DNA from: Streptomyces sp. DvalAA-43
Lineage (GTDB): Bacteria; Actinomycetota; Actinomycetes; Streptomycetales; Streptomycetaceae
Assembly: GCF_900091725.1 (NCBI RefSeq)
Contig: NZ_FMBW01000046.1
Location: 45,961 to 109,960, forward strand
DNA: 64,000 nucleotides
Direction: 5' to 3'
Below the pieces are notes generated by a model that did no database searches, was not told the DNA's origin, and was given only the letters and a program-made list of their open reading frames with translations. The translations under genes were made by a program, and so were the position numbers. Below, piece after piece: positions 11,277 through 19,666 of the stretch. The stretch's first letter is position 1. Each line of letters starts with the position of its first letter.

Positions 11277-11310
11277 GCCGGACGGGCTTGACTTCTCAAG
11301 CCCGTCCGGC
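11277..11310 (-). terminator. Terminator of the nuo operon
   Basis: A perfect 15-base stem (GCCGGACGGGCTTGA with TCAAGCCCGTCCGGC) around a 4-base loop lies 27 bases past the nuoN stop and before recQ. It is one of the strongest hairpins in the window and marks the end of the nuo transcript. Confidence 0.85.
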
Positions 11311-11336
11311 GCCGCTGCGGCGGTGTGCGGTGTGCG

Positions 11337-13001
11337 CTACCTCACGAATACTCCCGCCTGGCCGGCCAGGTCCAGGAAGTACTGCGGGGCCAGGCCCAGC
11401 ACCAGCGTGACCGCGACACCGACCGCGATCGTCGTCATCGTCAGCGGGGACGGGACGGCGACCGTGGGGCCGTCCGCCTTGGGCTCGCTGAAGAACATCA
11501 GCACGATGACCCGGATGTAGAAGAACGCGGCGATCGCCGAGGAGATCACACCGACCACGACCAGTCCGCCCGCGCCGCCTTCCGCCGCGGCCTTGAAGAC
11601 CGCGAACTTCCCGGCGAAGCCGGAGGTGAGCGGGATACCGGCGAAGGCCAGCAGGAACACCGCGAAGACCGCGGCGACCAGGGGCGAGCGGCGGCCGAGC
11701 CCGGCCCACTTCGACAGGTGCGTGGCCTCGCCGCCCGCGTCGCGCACCAGGGTGACGACGGCGAACGCGCCGACCGTCACGAAGGAGTACGCGCCCAGGT
11801 AGAAGAGGACCGACGAGATGCCGTCCGGGGTCGTCGCGATCACACCGGCGAGGATGAATCCGGCGTGGGCGATCGAGGAGTAGGCCAGCAGCCGCTTGAT
11901 GTCGGTCTGGGTGATGGCGACGATCGCACCGCCCAGCATCGTGACGATCGCGACGGCCCACATCACCGGGCGCCAGTCCCAGGCGAGGCCCGGCAGCACC
12001 ACGTACAGCAGGCGCAGCAGCGCGCCGAACGCGGCGACCTTGGTGGCCGCGGCCATGAAGCCGGTGACCGGGGTCGGGGCACCCTGGTAGACGTCCGGGG
12101 TCCACATGTGGAACGGGACGGCGCCGACCTTGAAGAGCAGGCCGGTCAGGATCATCGCGCCGCCGATCAGCAGCAGCGCGTCATTGCCCATGGTGTCGGC
12201 GAGCGCCGGGTCGATCTGGGTGACGGAGCCGTCGACCACGTGGGCGATGGCCGCGTACGAGACGGAACCCGCGTACCCGTAGAGCAGGGCGATCCCGAAG
12301 AGCAGGAACGCCGAGGAGAAGGCGCCGAGCAGGAAGTACTTGACCGCGGCCTCCTGCGACATCAGCCGCTTGCGGCGGGCGACGGCGCACAGGAGGTAGA
12401 GCGGGAGGGAGAAGACCTCCAGGGCCACGAAGAGCGTCAGCAGGTCGTTGGCGGCGGGGAAGACCAGCATCCCGGCCACCGAGAAGAGGACCAGCGGGAA
12501 GACCTCGGTGGTGGTGAATCCGGCCCTGACCGCGGCCTTCTCGCTGTCGCTGCCGGGGACCGAGGCGGCCTGGGCGGCGAAGGAGTCGACCTGGTTGCCG
12601 TGCGAGGCGGGGTCGAGCCGCCGCTCGGCGAAGGTGAAGACGGCGACCAGTGCGGTCAGCAGGATGGTGCCCTGCAGGAACAGCGTCGGGCCGTCGATCG
12701 CGATGGCGCCCATCGCGGCGATGTGCGCCTTCGTCGTGCCGTATCCGCCGGCCGCCAGTCCGACGACCGCGGCGAACGCGGCGGCCAGGGCGACGACCGC
12801 GAGGAAGACCTGCGTGTAGTAGCGGGCCCGGCGCGGCACGAAGGCCTCGACGAGTACGCCCACCACGGCGACACCGATCACAATGAGGACCGGGGTCAGC
12901 TGGGTGTACTCGATGACCGGCGCCTTGAACTTCTCGGCCGGGGCGGCCGATGCCATCCCGCCCGCCGTCGTCCACAGGCTGTGGACAGCTGTTGCGCTCA
13001 C
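11337..13001 (-). CDS. nuoN: NADH-quinone oxidoreductase subunit N (antiporter-like)
   Basis: A 554-residue polytopic subunit of complex I and the last of the operon. It is one of three Mrp-antiporter-like proton channels in the membrane arm. The family core runs from about residue 130; the helix with LFVALEVFSLPLYLL carries the conserved glutamate of the channel, and lysine-containing helices follow. The GTG start at 13001 overlaps the nuoM stop as GTGA, which fixes the start and implies coupled translation. The N-terminal 40 residues are longer than in E. coli NuoN, which is usual in actinobacteria. Confidence 0.96.
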   Translation of the reverse strand: MSATAVHSLWTTAGGMASAAPAEKFKAPVIEYTQLTPVLIVIGVAVVGVLVEAFVPRRARYYTQVFLAVVALAAAFAAVVGLAAGGYGTTKAHIAAMGAIAIDGPTLFLQGTILLTALVAVFTFAERRLDPASHGNQVDSFAAQAASVPGSDSEKAAVRAGFTTTEVFPLVLFSVAGMLVFPAANDLLTLFVALEVFSLPLYLLCAVARRKRLMSQEAAVKYFLLGAFSSAFLLFGIALLYGYAGSVSYAAIAHVVDGSVTQIDPALADTMGNDALLLIGGAMILTGLLFKVGAVPFHMWTPDVYQGAPTPVTGFMAAATKVAAFGALLRLLYVVLPGLAWDWRPVMWAVAIVTMLGGAIVAITQTDIKRLLAYSSIAHAGFILAGVIATTPDGISSVLFYLGAYSFVTVGAFAVVTLVRDAGGEATHLSKWAGLGRRSPLVAAVFAVFLLAFAGIPLTSGFAGKFAVFKAAAEGGAGGLVVVGVISSAIAAFFYIRVIVLMFFSEPKADGPTVAVPSPLTMTTIAVGVAVTLVLGLAPQYFLDLAGQAGVFVR

Positions 13002-14569
13002 TTGGCGGCCTCCACCTCAGGCTGGGGGTCCTTCTTCTGGACGTCCGACATGGTGTGCTGCACCGCCGGGTTGACGATCTCGGTCAGCGGCTTCGGATAG
13101 ACACCCAGGAAGAGCAGCAGCGCGATCAGCGGGAGGACCACCACCAGCTCCCGGACCTTGAGGTCCGCCATGCCCTGGACCTCGGCCTTCACCGGGCCCG
13201 TCATCGTCCGCTGGTAGAGGACGAGGACGTAGAGCGCGGCGAGCACGATGCCCGTCGTGGCGATGATGCCCGCCGCCGGATAGGCGCTGAACGCGCCGAC
13301 CAGCACCAGGAACTCACTGACGAACGGGGCGAGTCCGGGCAGCGACAGGGTGGCCAGACCGCCGATCAGGAAGGTGCCGGCCAGGATCGGCGCCACCTTC
13401 TGCACCCCGCCGTAGTCGGCGATGAGCCGCGAGCCGCGCCGGGTGATCAGGAAGCCCGCCACCAGCATCAGCGCGGCGGTCGAGATGCCGTGGTTGACCA
13501 TGTAGAGCGTGGCGCCGGACTGGCCCTGGCTGGTCATCGCGAAGATGCCCAGGATGATGAAGCCGAAGTGCGAGATCGACGCGTAGGCGATCAGGCGCTT
13601 GATGTCGCGCTGGCCGACGGCGAGCAGCGCCCCGTACACGATGCTGATCAGCGCCAGGACGATGATCACCGGCGTCGCCCACTTGCTTGCCTCCGGGAAG
13701 AGCTGGAGGCAGAAGCGGAGCATCGCGAAGGTGCCGACCTTGTCGACGACCGCGGTGATCAGGACGGCGACCGGGGAGGTCGCCTCGCCCATCGCGTTGG
13801 GCAGCCAGGTGTGCAGCGGCCACAGCGGGGCCTTCACCGCGAAGGCGAAGAAGAACCCGAGGAAGAGCCAGCGCTCGGTGCCGGTCGCCATGGAGAGCGA
13901 GCCGTTGGCGCGGGCCTCGGCGATCTCGGAGAGCGAGAACGTCCCCGCGACGACATAGAGCCCGATCACGGCGGCCAGCATGACGAGGCCGCCGACCAGG
14001 TTGTAGAGCAGGAACTTGACCGCGGCGTACGAGCGTTGTGCCGCCGCGTTCTCGTCGCTGCCCGTGTGGGCCCGGTCCCCGAAGCCGCCGATGAGGAAGT
14101 ACATCGGGATGAGCATGGCTTCGAAGAGGATGTAGAAGAGGAAGACGTCGGTGGCCTCGAAGGAGAGGATCACCATCGCTTCCACCATCAGGATCAGGGC
14201 GAAGAAGCCCTGGGTGGGCCGCCAGCGGGACGACTTCGTCTCCAGGGGGTCGGCGTCGTGCCAGCCTGCCAGGATGACGAAGGGGATCAGCAGGGCGGTG
14301 AGCGCCATGAGCGCCACCCCGATGCCGTCCACGCCCAGTTCGTACCGGACACCGAAGTCCTTGATCCAGGCGTGCGATTCGGTGAGCTGGTAGCGGGCTC
14401 CGCCGGGCTCGAAGCGGGCGAGCGCGATGCCCGCCAGGACGAGGGTGGCCAGCGAGAAGATCAGCGCCAGCCATTTGGCGGCGGTGCGCCGGGCGGCCGG
14501 GACGGCGGCGGTGGCGACCGCTCCGATCGCCGGGAGCGCCGCGGTCGCTGTCAGGAGGGGAAAGGACAT
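12998..14569 (-). CDS. nuoM: NADH-quinone oxidoreductase subunit M (antiporter-like)
   Basis: A 523-residue proton-channel subunit. The helix EATDVFLFYILFEAMLIPMYF carries the conserved glutamate, and the broken-helix regions and QRDIKRLIAYASISH block typical of NuoM follow. The ATG at 14569 is chosen because similarity begins at MSFPLLTATAALPAIG, five bases after the nuoL stop; the frame is open much further upstream, but inside nuoL. A hydrophilic C-terminal tail ends in basic and acidic residues. The stop overlaps the nuoN GTG. Confidence 0.96.
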   Translation of the reverse strand: MSFPLLTATAALPAIGAVATAAVPAARRTAAKWLALIFSLATLVLAGIALARFEPGGARYQLTESHAWIKDFGVRYELGVDGIGVALMALTALLIPFVILAGWHDADPLETKSSRWRPTQGFFALILMVEAMVILSFEATDVFLFYILFEAMLIPMYFLIGGFGDRAHTGSDENAAAQRSYAAVKFLLYNLVGGLVMLAAVIGLYVVAGTFSLSEIAEARANGSLSMATGTERWLFLGFFFAFAVKAPLWPLHTWLPNAMGEATSPVAVLITAVVDKVGTFAMLRFCLQLFPEASKWATPVIIVLALISIVYGALLAVGQRDIKRLIAYASISHFGFIILGIFAMTSQGQSGATLYMVNHGISTAALMLVAGFLITRRGSRLIADYGGVQKVAPILAGTFLIGGLATLSLPGLAPFVSEFLVLVGAFSAYPAAGIIATTGIVLAALYVLVLYQRTMTGPVKAEVQGMADLKVRELVVVLPLIALLLFLGVYPKPLTEIVNPAVQHTMSDVQKKDPQPEVEAAK

Positions 14570-14574
14570 GGTGA

Positions 14575-16470
14575 TCAGACCGCCCTCATCAGCAGGGTCG
14601 CGGCGATGAGGACCGCCGTACCGCCGAACATCGAGACCGCGTAGGAGCGGGCGTAGCCGTTCTGCAGCTTGCGCAGCCGGCCGGAGAGCCCGCCCATCGA
14701 GGCCGCCGTGCCGTTGACGACGCCGTCGACCAGGGTGTGGTCGACGTACACCAGGGAGCGGGTGAGGTGCTCGCCGCCGCGGACCAGGACCACGTGGTTG
14801 AAGTCGTCCTGGAGGAGGTCGCGGCGGGCGGCCCGGGTGAGCAGCGAGCCGCGCGGGGCGACGACCGGCACGGGCTTGCGTCCGTACATCGCCCAGGCGA
14901 TGGCGACGCCGATGACGAGCACGACCATGGTGGCGGCGGTGACCGTCGTGGCGCTGACCGGCGCGTGGCCGTGGCTGTGACCGGTGACCGGCTCCAGCCA
15001 GTTCAGGAAGCGGTCGCCGATGGAGAAGAAGCCTCCGGCGAAGACCGAGCCGAACGCGAGGACGATCATGGGGATGGTCATCGACTTCGGGGACTCGTGC
15101 GGATGCGGCTCGTGGCCCTCCGCGTCGGGCTGCCAGCGCTTCTCGCCGAAGAACGTCAGCAGCATCACGCGCGTCATGTAGAACGCGGTGATCGCGGCGC
15201 CCAGCAGGGTCACCGCCCCGAGGATCCAGCCCTCGGTGCCGCCCTTGGCGAAGGCCGCTTCGATGATCTTGTCCTTGGAGAAGAAGCCGGACAGGCCGGG
15301 GAAGCCGATGATCGCCAGATAGCCGAGGCCGAAGGTGATGAAGGTGACCGGCATGTATTTCCGCAGGCCGCCGAACTTCCGCATGTCGACCTCGTCGTTC
15401 ATGCCGTGCATGACCGAACCGGCGCCGAGGAAGAGCCCGGCCTTGAAGAAGCCGTGCGTCACCAGGTGCATGATCGCGAAGACATAGCCGATCGGGCCGA
15501 GCCCGGCGGCCAGGATCATGTAGCCGATCTGCGACATCGTCGACCCGGCGAGGGCCTTCTTGATGTCGTCCTTCGCGCAACCGACGATCGCACCGAAGAG
15601 CAGCGTGACCGCTCCGACGACCACCACGACCAGTTGTGCGTCCGGCGCCGCGTTGAAGATCGCGCCGGAGCGGACGATGAGGTACACACCCGCGGTCACC
15701 ATGGTCGCGGCGTGGATGAGGGCCGAGACCGGGGTCGGGCCCTCCATCGCGTCACCCAGCCAGGACTGCAGCGGCACCTGGGCCGACTTGCCGCAGGCCG
15801 CGAGCAGCAGCATCAGGCCGATCGCCGTCAGCTTGCCCTCGCTCGTCTGCCCGGTCGCTTCGAGGACGGGGCCGAAGGCGAAGGTGCCGAAGGTGGTGAA
15901 CATCAGCATGATCGCGATCGACAGGCCCATGTCGCCGACCCGGTTGACCAGGAAGGCCTTCTTGGCGGCCGTGGCCGCGCTGGGCTTGTGCTGCCAGAAG
16001 CCGATGAGCAGGTACGACGCCAGACCGACGCCCTCCCACCCGACGTACAGCAGCAGGTAGTTGTCGGCGATGACCAGGATCAGCATCGCCGCGAGGAACA
16101 GGTTCAGATAGCCGAAGAAGCGGCGCCGGCGCTCGTCGTGCGCCATGTAGCCGATCGAGTAGATGTGGATCAGGGTGCCCACACCGGTGATCAGCAGCAC
16201 GAACGTCATCGACAGCTGGTCGAGCTGGAAGGCCACATCGGCCTGGAAGCCCTCGACCGGGATCCAGCTGAACAGCTTCTGGTGCAGCGTCCGGTCCTCC
16301 GCGCCCTTCCCCAGCATGTCGAGGAAGAGCACGACGCCGATGACGAACGACGCGGCGGCGAGCAGGGTGCCGAGCCAGTGTCCGGCGCGGTCCAGCCGTC
16401 GGCCGCCGCAGAGCAGGACAGCCGCTCCGAGCAGAGGCGCCGCGACGAGCAGCGCGATCAGGTTCTCCAC
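14575..16470 (-). CDS. nuoL: NADH-quinone oxidoreductase subunit L (antiporter-like)
   Basis: A 631-residue subunit, the distal proton channel of complex I. The block NYLLLYVGWEGVGLASYLL carries the conserved Glu. PTPVSALIHAATMVTAGVYL is the diagnostic NuoL helix, and the C-terminal part holds the long lateral helix and a final anchor helix. Length matches bacterial NuoL (about 610-650). The GTG start at 16470 has GGGGACG upstream; 14 bases separate it from nuoK, one of the few non-overlapping junctions in the operon. Confidence 0.97.
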   Translation of the reverse strand: MENLIALLVAAPLLGAAVLLCGGRRLDRAGHWLGTLLAAASFVIGVVLFLDMLGKGAEDRTLHQKLFSWIPVEGFQADVAFQLDQLSMTFVLLITGVGTLIHIYSIGYMAHDERRRRFFGYLNLFLAAMLILVIADNYLLLYVGWEGVGLASYLLIGFWQHKPSAATAAKKAFLVNRVGDMGLSIAIMLMFTTFGTFAFGPVLEATGQTSEGKLTAIGLMLLLAACGKSAQVPLQSWLGDAMEGPTPVSALIHAATMVTAGVYLIVRSGAIFNAAPDAQLVVVVVGAVTLLFGAIVGCAKDDIKKALAGSTMSQIGYMILAAGLGPIGYVFAIMHLVTHGFFKAGLFLGAGSVMHGMNDEVDMRKFGGLRKYMPVTFITFGLGYLAIIGFPGLSGFFSKDKIIEAAFAKGGTEGWILGAVTLLGAAITAFYMTRVMLLTFFGEKRWQPDAEGHEPHPHESPKSMTIPMIVLAFGSVFAGGFFSIGDRFLNWLEPVTGHSHGHAPVSATTVTAATMVVLVIGVAIAWAMYGRKPVPVVAPRGSLLTRAARRDLLQDDFNHVVLVRGGEHLTRSLVYVDHTLVDGVVNGTAASMGGLSGRLRKLQNGYARSYAVSMFGGTAVLIAATLLMRAV

Positions 16471-16484
16471 GATTCAACGTCCCC

Positions 16485-16784
16485 TTACAGCTTCATCAGG
16501 CTGGCGTCGTCGACCGAGGCCGAGTGGCGGGAACGGAACACCGACACGATGATCGCGAGCCCGACCACGACCTCCGCCGCGGCGACGACCATCGTGAAGA
16601 AGGCGATGATCTGGCCGTCGAGATTGCCGTGCATCCGGGAGAAGGTCACGAACGCGAGGTTGCAGGCGTTGAGCATCAGCTCCACGCACATGAACACCAC
16701 GATCGCGTTCCGCCGGATCAGCACCCCGGCCGCGCCGATGGTGAACAACAGGGCTGCGAGATAGAGGTAGTTGACCGGGTTCAC
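16485..16784 (-). CDS. nuoK: NADH-quinone oxidoreductase subunit K
   Basis: A 99-residue, three-helix membrane subunit of the complex I proton path. The second helix, VFMCVELMLNACNLAFV, holds the conserved membrane glutamate, and the third helix includes AAAEVVVGLAI with the second one. The GTG start overlaps the nuoJ stop as GTGA. Length equals that of E. coli NuoK (100). Confidence 0.97.
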   Translation of the reverse strand: MNPVNYLYLAALLFTIGAAGVLIRRNAIVVFMCVELMLNACNLAFVTFSRMHGNLDGQIIAFFTMVVAAAEVVVGLAIIVSVFRSRHSASVDDASLMKL

Positions 16785-17608
16785 TTGGCGACCTCCTCTT
16801 CTTCGTTGTCACGGCCGAGCCGCTCCTCGGAGCGCTGCTCCAGTGCTTTGAGCTGCTCCAGCGACTCGTTCGACACATCGCGGATCTGGCCGCGGTTGCG
16901 CAGCGTCTGCATGACGGTGAGCTCGGAGGGCGTGCCGTCGGGGAGCAGGCCCGGGATGTCCACGGCGTTGTGCCGGGCGTAGACACCGGGGGCGGGCAGC
17001 GGCGGCAGTTGCTTTCCGCGTACGCGCTCCTCGGACATCTCCCGCTGGCTCTTGGCCCGTTCGGTGCGCTCCCGGTGGGTGAGCACCATCGCGCCGACCG
17101 TCGCCGTGATCAGCAGGGCGCCGGTGATCTCGAAGGCGAAGACGTACTTGGTGAAGATGAGGCTGGCCAGCCCCTCGACGTTTCCGCCGTGCTCGGCGTT
17201 GGCGGTGCCGAGTCCGTTGAAGGTGTTCAGCGAGGCGTTGCCGATGCCCGCGACGAGCAGGGCGCCGAAGCCGAGCCCGCAGCCCGCGGCCAGCCAGCGC
17301 TGGCCCTTCAGGGTCTCCTTCAGGGAGTCGGCCGCGGTGACACCGACCAGCATGACCACGAAGAGGAACAGCATCATGATCGCGCCGGTGTAGACGACGA
17401 TCTGGACGATGCCCAGGAAGTAGGCGCCGTTGGCGAGGTAGAAGACCGCCAGGATGATCATGGTCCCGGCGAGGCTCAGCGCGCTGTGCACGGCCTTCTT
17501 CATCAGTACGGTGGACAGCGCGCCGATCACGGCGACGATGCCGAGCAGCCAGAACTGGACGGCCTCGCCGGTCGAGGTCTGGGAGGCCGCGGCGGCCAGG
17601 GCGGTCAT
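16781..17608 (-). CDS. nuoJ: NADH-quinone oxidoreductase subunit J with long cytosolic tail
   Basis: A 275-residue subunit with five membrane helices up to about residue 178, including the IVQIVVYTGAIMMLFLFVVML segment that forms the pi-bulge helix region. The last 95 residues are hydrophilic and charged, ending in EEEEVAK. E. coli NuoJ (184 residues) lacks such a tail, so this is an actinobacterial extension of unknown role, possibly disordered. The ATG at 17608 overlaps the nuoI stop as ATGA, which selects this start over a longer open frame. Confidence 0.95.
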   Translation of the reverse strand: MTALAAAASQTSTGEAVQFWLLGIVAVIGALSTVLMKKAVHSALSLAGTMIILAVFYLANGAYFLGIVQIVVYTGAIMMLFLFVVMLVGVTAADSLKETLKGQRWLAAGCGLGFGALLVAGIGNASLNTFNGLGTANAEHGGNVEGLASLIFTKYVFAFEITGALLITATVGAMVLTHRERTERAKSQREMSEERVRGKQLPPLPAPGVYARHNAVDIPGLLPDGTPSELTVMQTLRNRGQIRDVSNESLEQLKALEQRSEERLGRDNEEEEVAK

Positions 17609-18270
17609 GCGCCCACCCCCTGCGCCGAGCCGTTGTTCTCGCTGTGCTCGTCGTCCGGCTTCTCGCCCTTGGAGACGGCGACCTGGCGCTCCGTACCGGG
17701 CGCGGCCTCGGTGACCAGGCCCCGGTAGTAGTCCTGTTCGTCCATCCCCGGGAAGATCGCGTGCGGGGTGTCGACCATGCCCTCCTCCAGGCCCGCGAGC
17801 AGCTCGCCCTTGGTGTAGATGAGGCTCTCGCGGGTGGTGTTGGCGAGCTCGAACTGATTGGTCATCGTCAGCGCCCGGGTCGGGCAGGCCTCGATGCACA
17901 GTCCGCAGAGGATGCAGCGCGCGTAGTTGATCTGGTAGACGCGGCCGTAGCGCTCACCCGGGGAGTAGCGCTCCTCGTCGGTGTTGTCCGCGCCCTCGAC
18001 GTAGATCGCGTCCGCCGGACAGGCCCAGGCGCACAGCTCGCAGCCGATGCACTTCTCCAGACCGTCCGGGTGGCGGTTGAGCTGGTGCCGGCCGTGGAAG
18101 CGCGGCGCCGTCACCTTCGGCGTTTCCGGATACTGCTCGGTCAGCCGCTTCTTGAACATGGCCTTGAAGGTCACGCCGAAGCCGGCGACGGGGTTCTGGA
18201 ACTTCTCTCCCGAGGACCCCGGGGACCCTGAGGATCCCTGCGCCCCCGAGGACTCCGATGACTCAGACAC
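17605..18270 (-). CDS. nuoI: NADH-quinone oxidoreductase subunit I (two 4Fe-4S clusters)
   Basis: A 221-residue ferredoxin-like subunit carrying clusters N6a and N6b. Both CxxCxxCxxxC motifs are complete: Cys74/77/80/84 and Cys119/122/125/129. The first 22 residues are a Ser/Gly-rich low-complexity leader (SSESSGAQGSSGSPGSSG) and the C-terminus is also extended. The GTG at 18270 is chosen because AAAGGAGG lies about six bases before it; it overlaps the end of nuoH by eight bases. It passes electrons from the peripheral arm toward NuoB. Confidence 0.95.
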   Translation of the reverse strand: MSESSESSGAQGSSGSPGSSGEKFQNPVAGFGVTFKAMFKKRLTEQYPETPKVTAPRFHGRHQLNRHPDGLEKCIGCELCAWACPADAIYVEGADNTDEERYSPGERYGRVYQINYARCILCGLCIEACPTRALTMTNQFELANTTRESLIYTKGELLAGLEEGMVDTPHAIFPGMDEQDYYRGLVTEAAPGTERQVAVSKGEKPDDEHSENNGSAQGVGA

Positions 18271-19666
18271 CGTCCGCCTCCTTTCCGTCACTCGAATTTC
18301 CGTCACTCTGAGTATCCGGCCCACCACTGACAACGAGCTCCCGCTCGCCCCGCGGCCTGCGGCGCGGCACCGGTGGCAGCGTCTGTCCGGGCAGTGGCGG
18401 CACCGGGAACCCGCCCGCCATCGGATCGAACGCGGGCTCCGGTTCGGCCTCCGCCTCGGCGGCCCGGCCCTTCTTGTCGCGGAAGATGTCGGCGACGAAG
18501 GAGATCAGCAGGATCGCGATCACGGCCCCGGCCACGTACAGCACGATCCTCGTGAAGTCGTAGCCCTCGTTGCGCAGCGCCCGCACCGTCGCGACCAGCA
18601 TCAGCCAGACCACGGAGACCGGGATCAGGACCTTCCAGCCGAGCTTCATCAGCTGGTCGTAGCGGACCCGGGGCAGCGTGCCGCGCAGCCAGATGAAGAA
18701 GAACAGCAGCAGCTGGACCTTGATGACGAACCAGAGCATCGGCCACCAGCCGTGGTTCGCGCCCTCCCAGAAGGTGCTGATCGGCCACGGGGCCCGCCAG
18801 CCGCCCAGGAACAGGGTCGTGGAGACGGCGGAGACGGTGACCATGTTGACGTACTCGGCGAGCATGAACATCGCGAACTTGATCGACGAGTACTCGGTGT
18901 TGAAGCCGCCGACCAGGTCGCCCTCGGACTCCGGCATGTCGAACGGGGCGCGGTTGGTCTCGCCGACCATCGTGACGATGTAGATGAGGAAGGAGACCGG
19001 CAGCAGGATGACGAACCAGCGGTCCTGCTGCGCCTCCACGATCTTCGAGGTCGACATCGACCCGGAGTAGAGGAAGACCGAGGCGAACGCGGCGCCCATC
19101 GCGATCTCGTAGCTGATCATCTGTGCGCAGGAGCGCAGACCGCCCAGGAGCGGGTACGTCGATCCGGACGACCAGCCGGCCAGCACGATGCCGTAGATCC
19201 CGACCGAGGCGACCGCGAGGATGTAGAGCATCGCGATCGGCAGGTCGGTGAGCTGCATCGCGGTGCGGTGCCCGAAGATCGAGACCTCGTTGCCGGACGG
19301 GCCGAACGGGATCACCGCGATCGCCATGAACGCCGGGATGGCGGCGACGATCGGCGCGAGGACGTAGACGACCTTGTCCGCCCGCTTGACGATGACGTCT
19401 TCCTTCAGCATCAGCTTGATGCCGTCGGCGAGCGACTGGAGCATGCCCCAGGGTCCGTGCCGGTTGGGTCCGATGCGCAGCTGCATCCAGGCGACGACCT
19501 TGCGCTCCCACACGATGGAGAAGAGCACGGTCACCATCAGGAACGCGAAGCAGAACACCGCCTTGATGACGACGAGCCACCACGGGTCGTTGCCGAACAT
19601 CGACAGGTCCTCGGCGGCGAGCACGGCACTGTGCGGTGCCGCGGCCAGTTGAGCGAAGGCACTCAC
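18263..19666 (-). CDS. nuoH: NADH-quinone oxidoreductase subunit H
   Basis: A 467-residue membrane subunit that forms the quinone-access chamber with NuoB and NuoD. The conserved loop ETNRAPFDMPESEGDLVGGF and RIGPNRHGPWG are present, with about eight to nine helices. From about residue 400 there is a charged, Pro-rich tail (EAEAEPEPAF, then PPLPGQTLPPVPRRRPRG), so the protein is much longer than E. coli NuoH (325). The GTG start overlaps the nuoG stop as GTGA. Confidence 0.96.
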   Translation of the reverse strand: MSAFAQLAAAPHSAVLAAEDLSMFGNDPWWLVVIKAVFCFAFLMVTVLFSIVWERKVVAWMQLRIGPNRHGPWGMLQSLADGIKLMLKEDVIVKRADKVVYVLAPIVAAIPAFMAIAVIPFGPSGNEVSIFGHRTAMQLTDLPIAMLYILAVASVGIYGIVLAGWSSGSTYPLLGGLRSCAQMISYEIAMGAAFASVFLYSGSMSTSKIVEAQQDRWFVILLPVSFLIYIVTMVGETNRAPFDMPESEGDLVGGFNTEYSSIKFAMFMLAEYVNMVTVSAVSTTLFLGGWRAPWPISTFWEGANHGWWPMLWFVIKVQLLLFFFIWLRGTLPRVRYDQLMKLGWKVLIPVSVVWLMLVATVRALRNEGYDFTRIVLYVAGAVIAILLISFVADIFRDKKGRAAEAEAEPEPAFDPMAGGFPVPPLPGQTLPPVPRRRPRGERELVVSGGPDTQSDGNSSDGKEADGV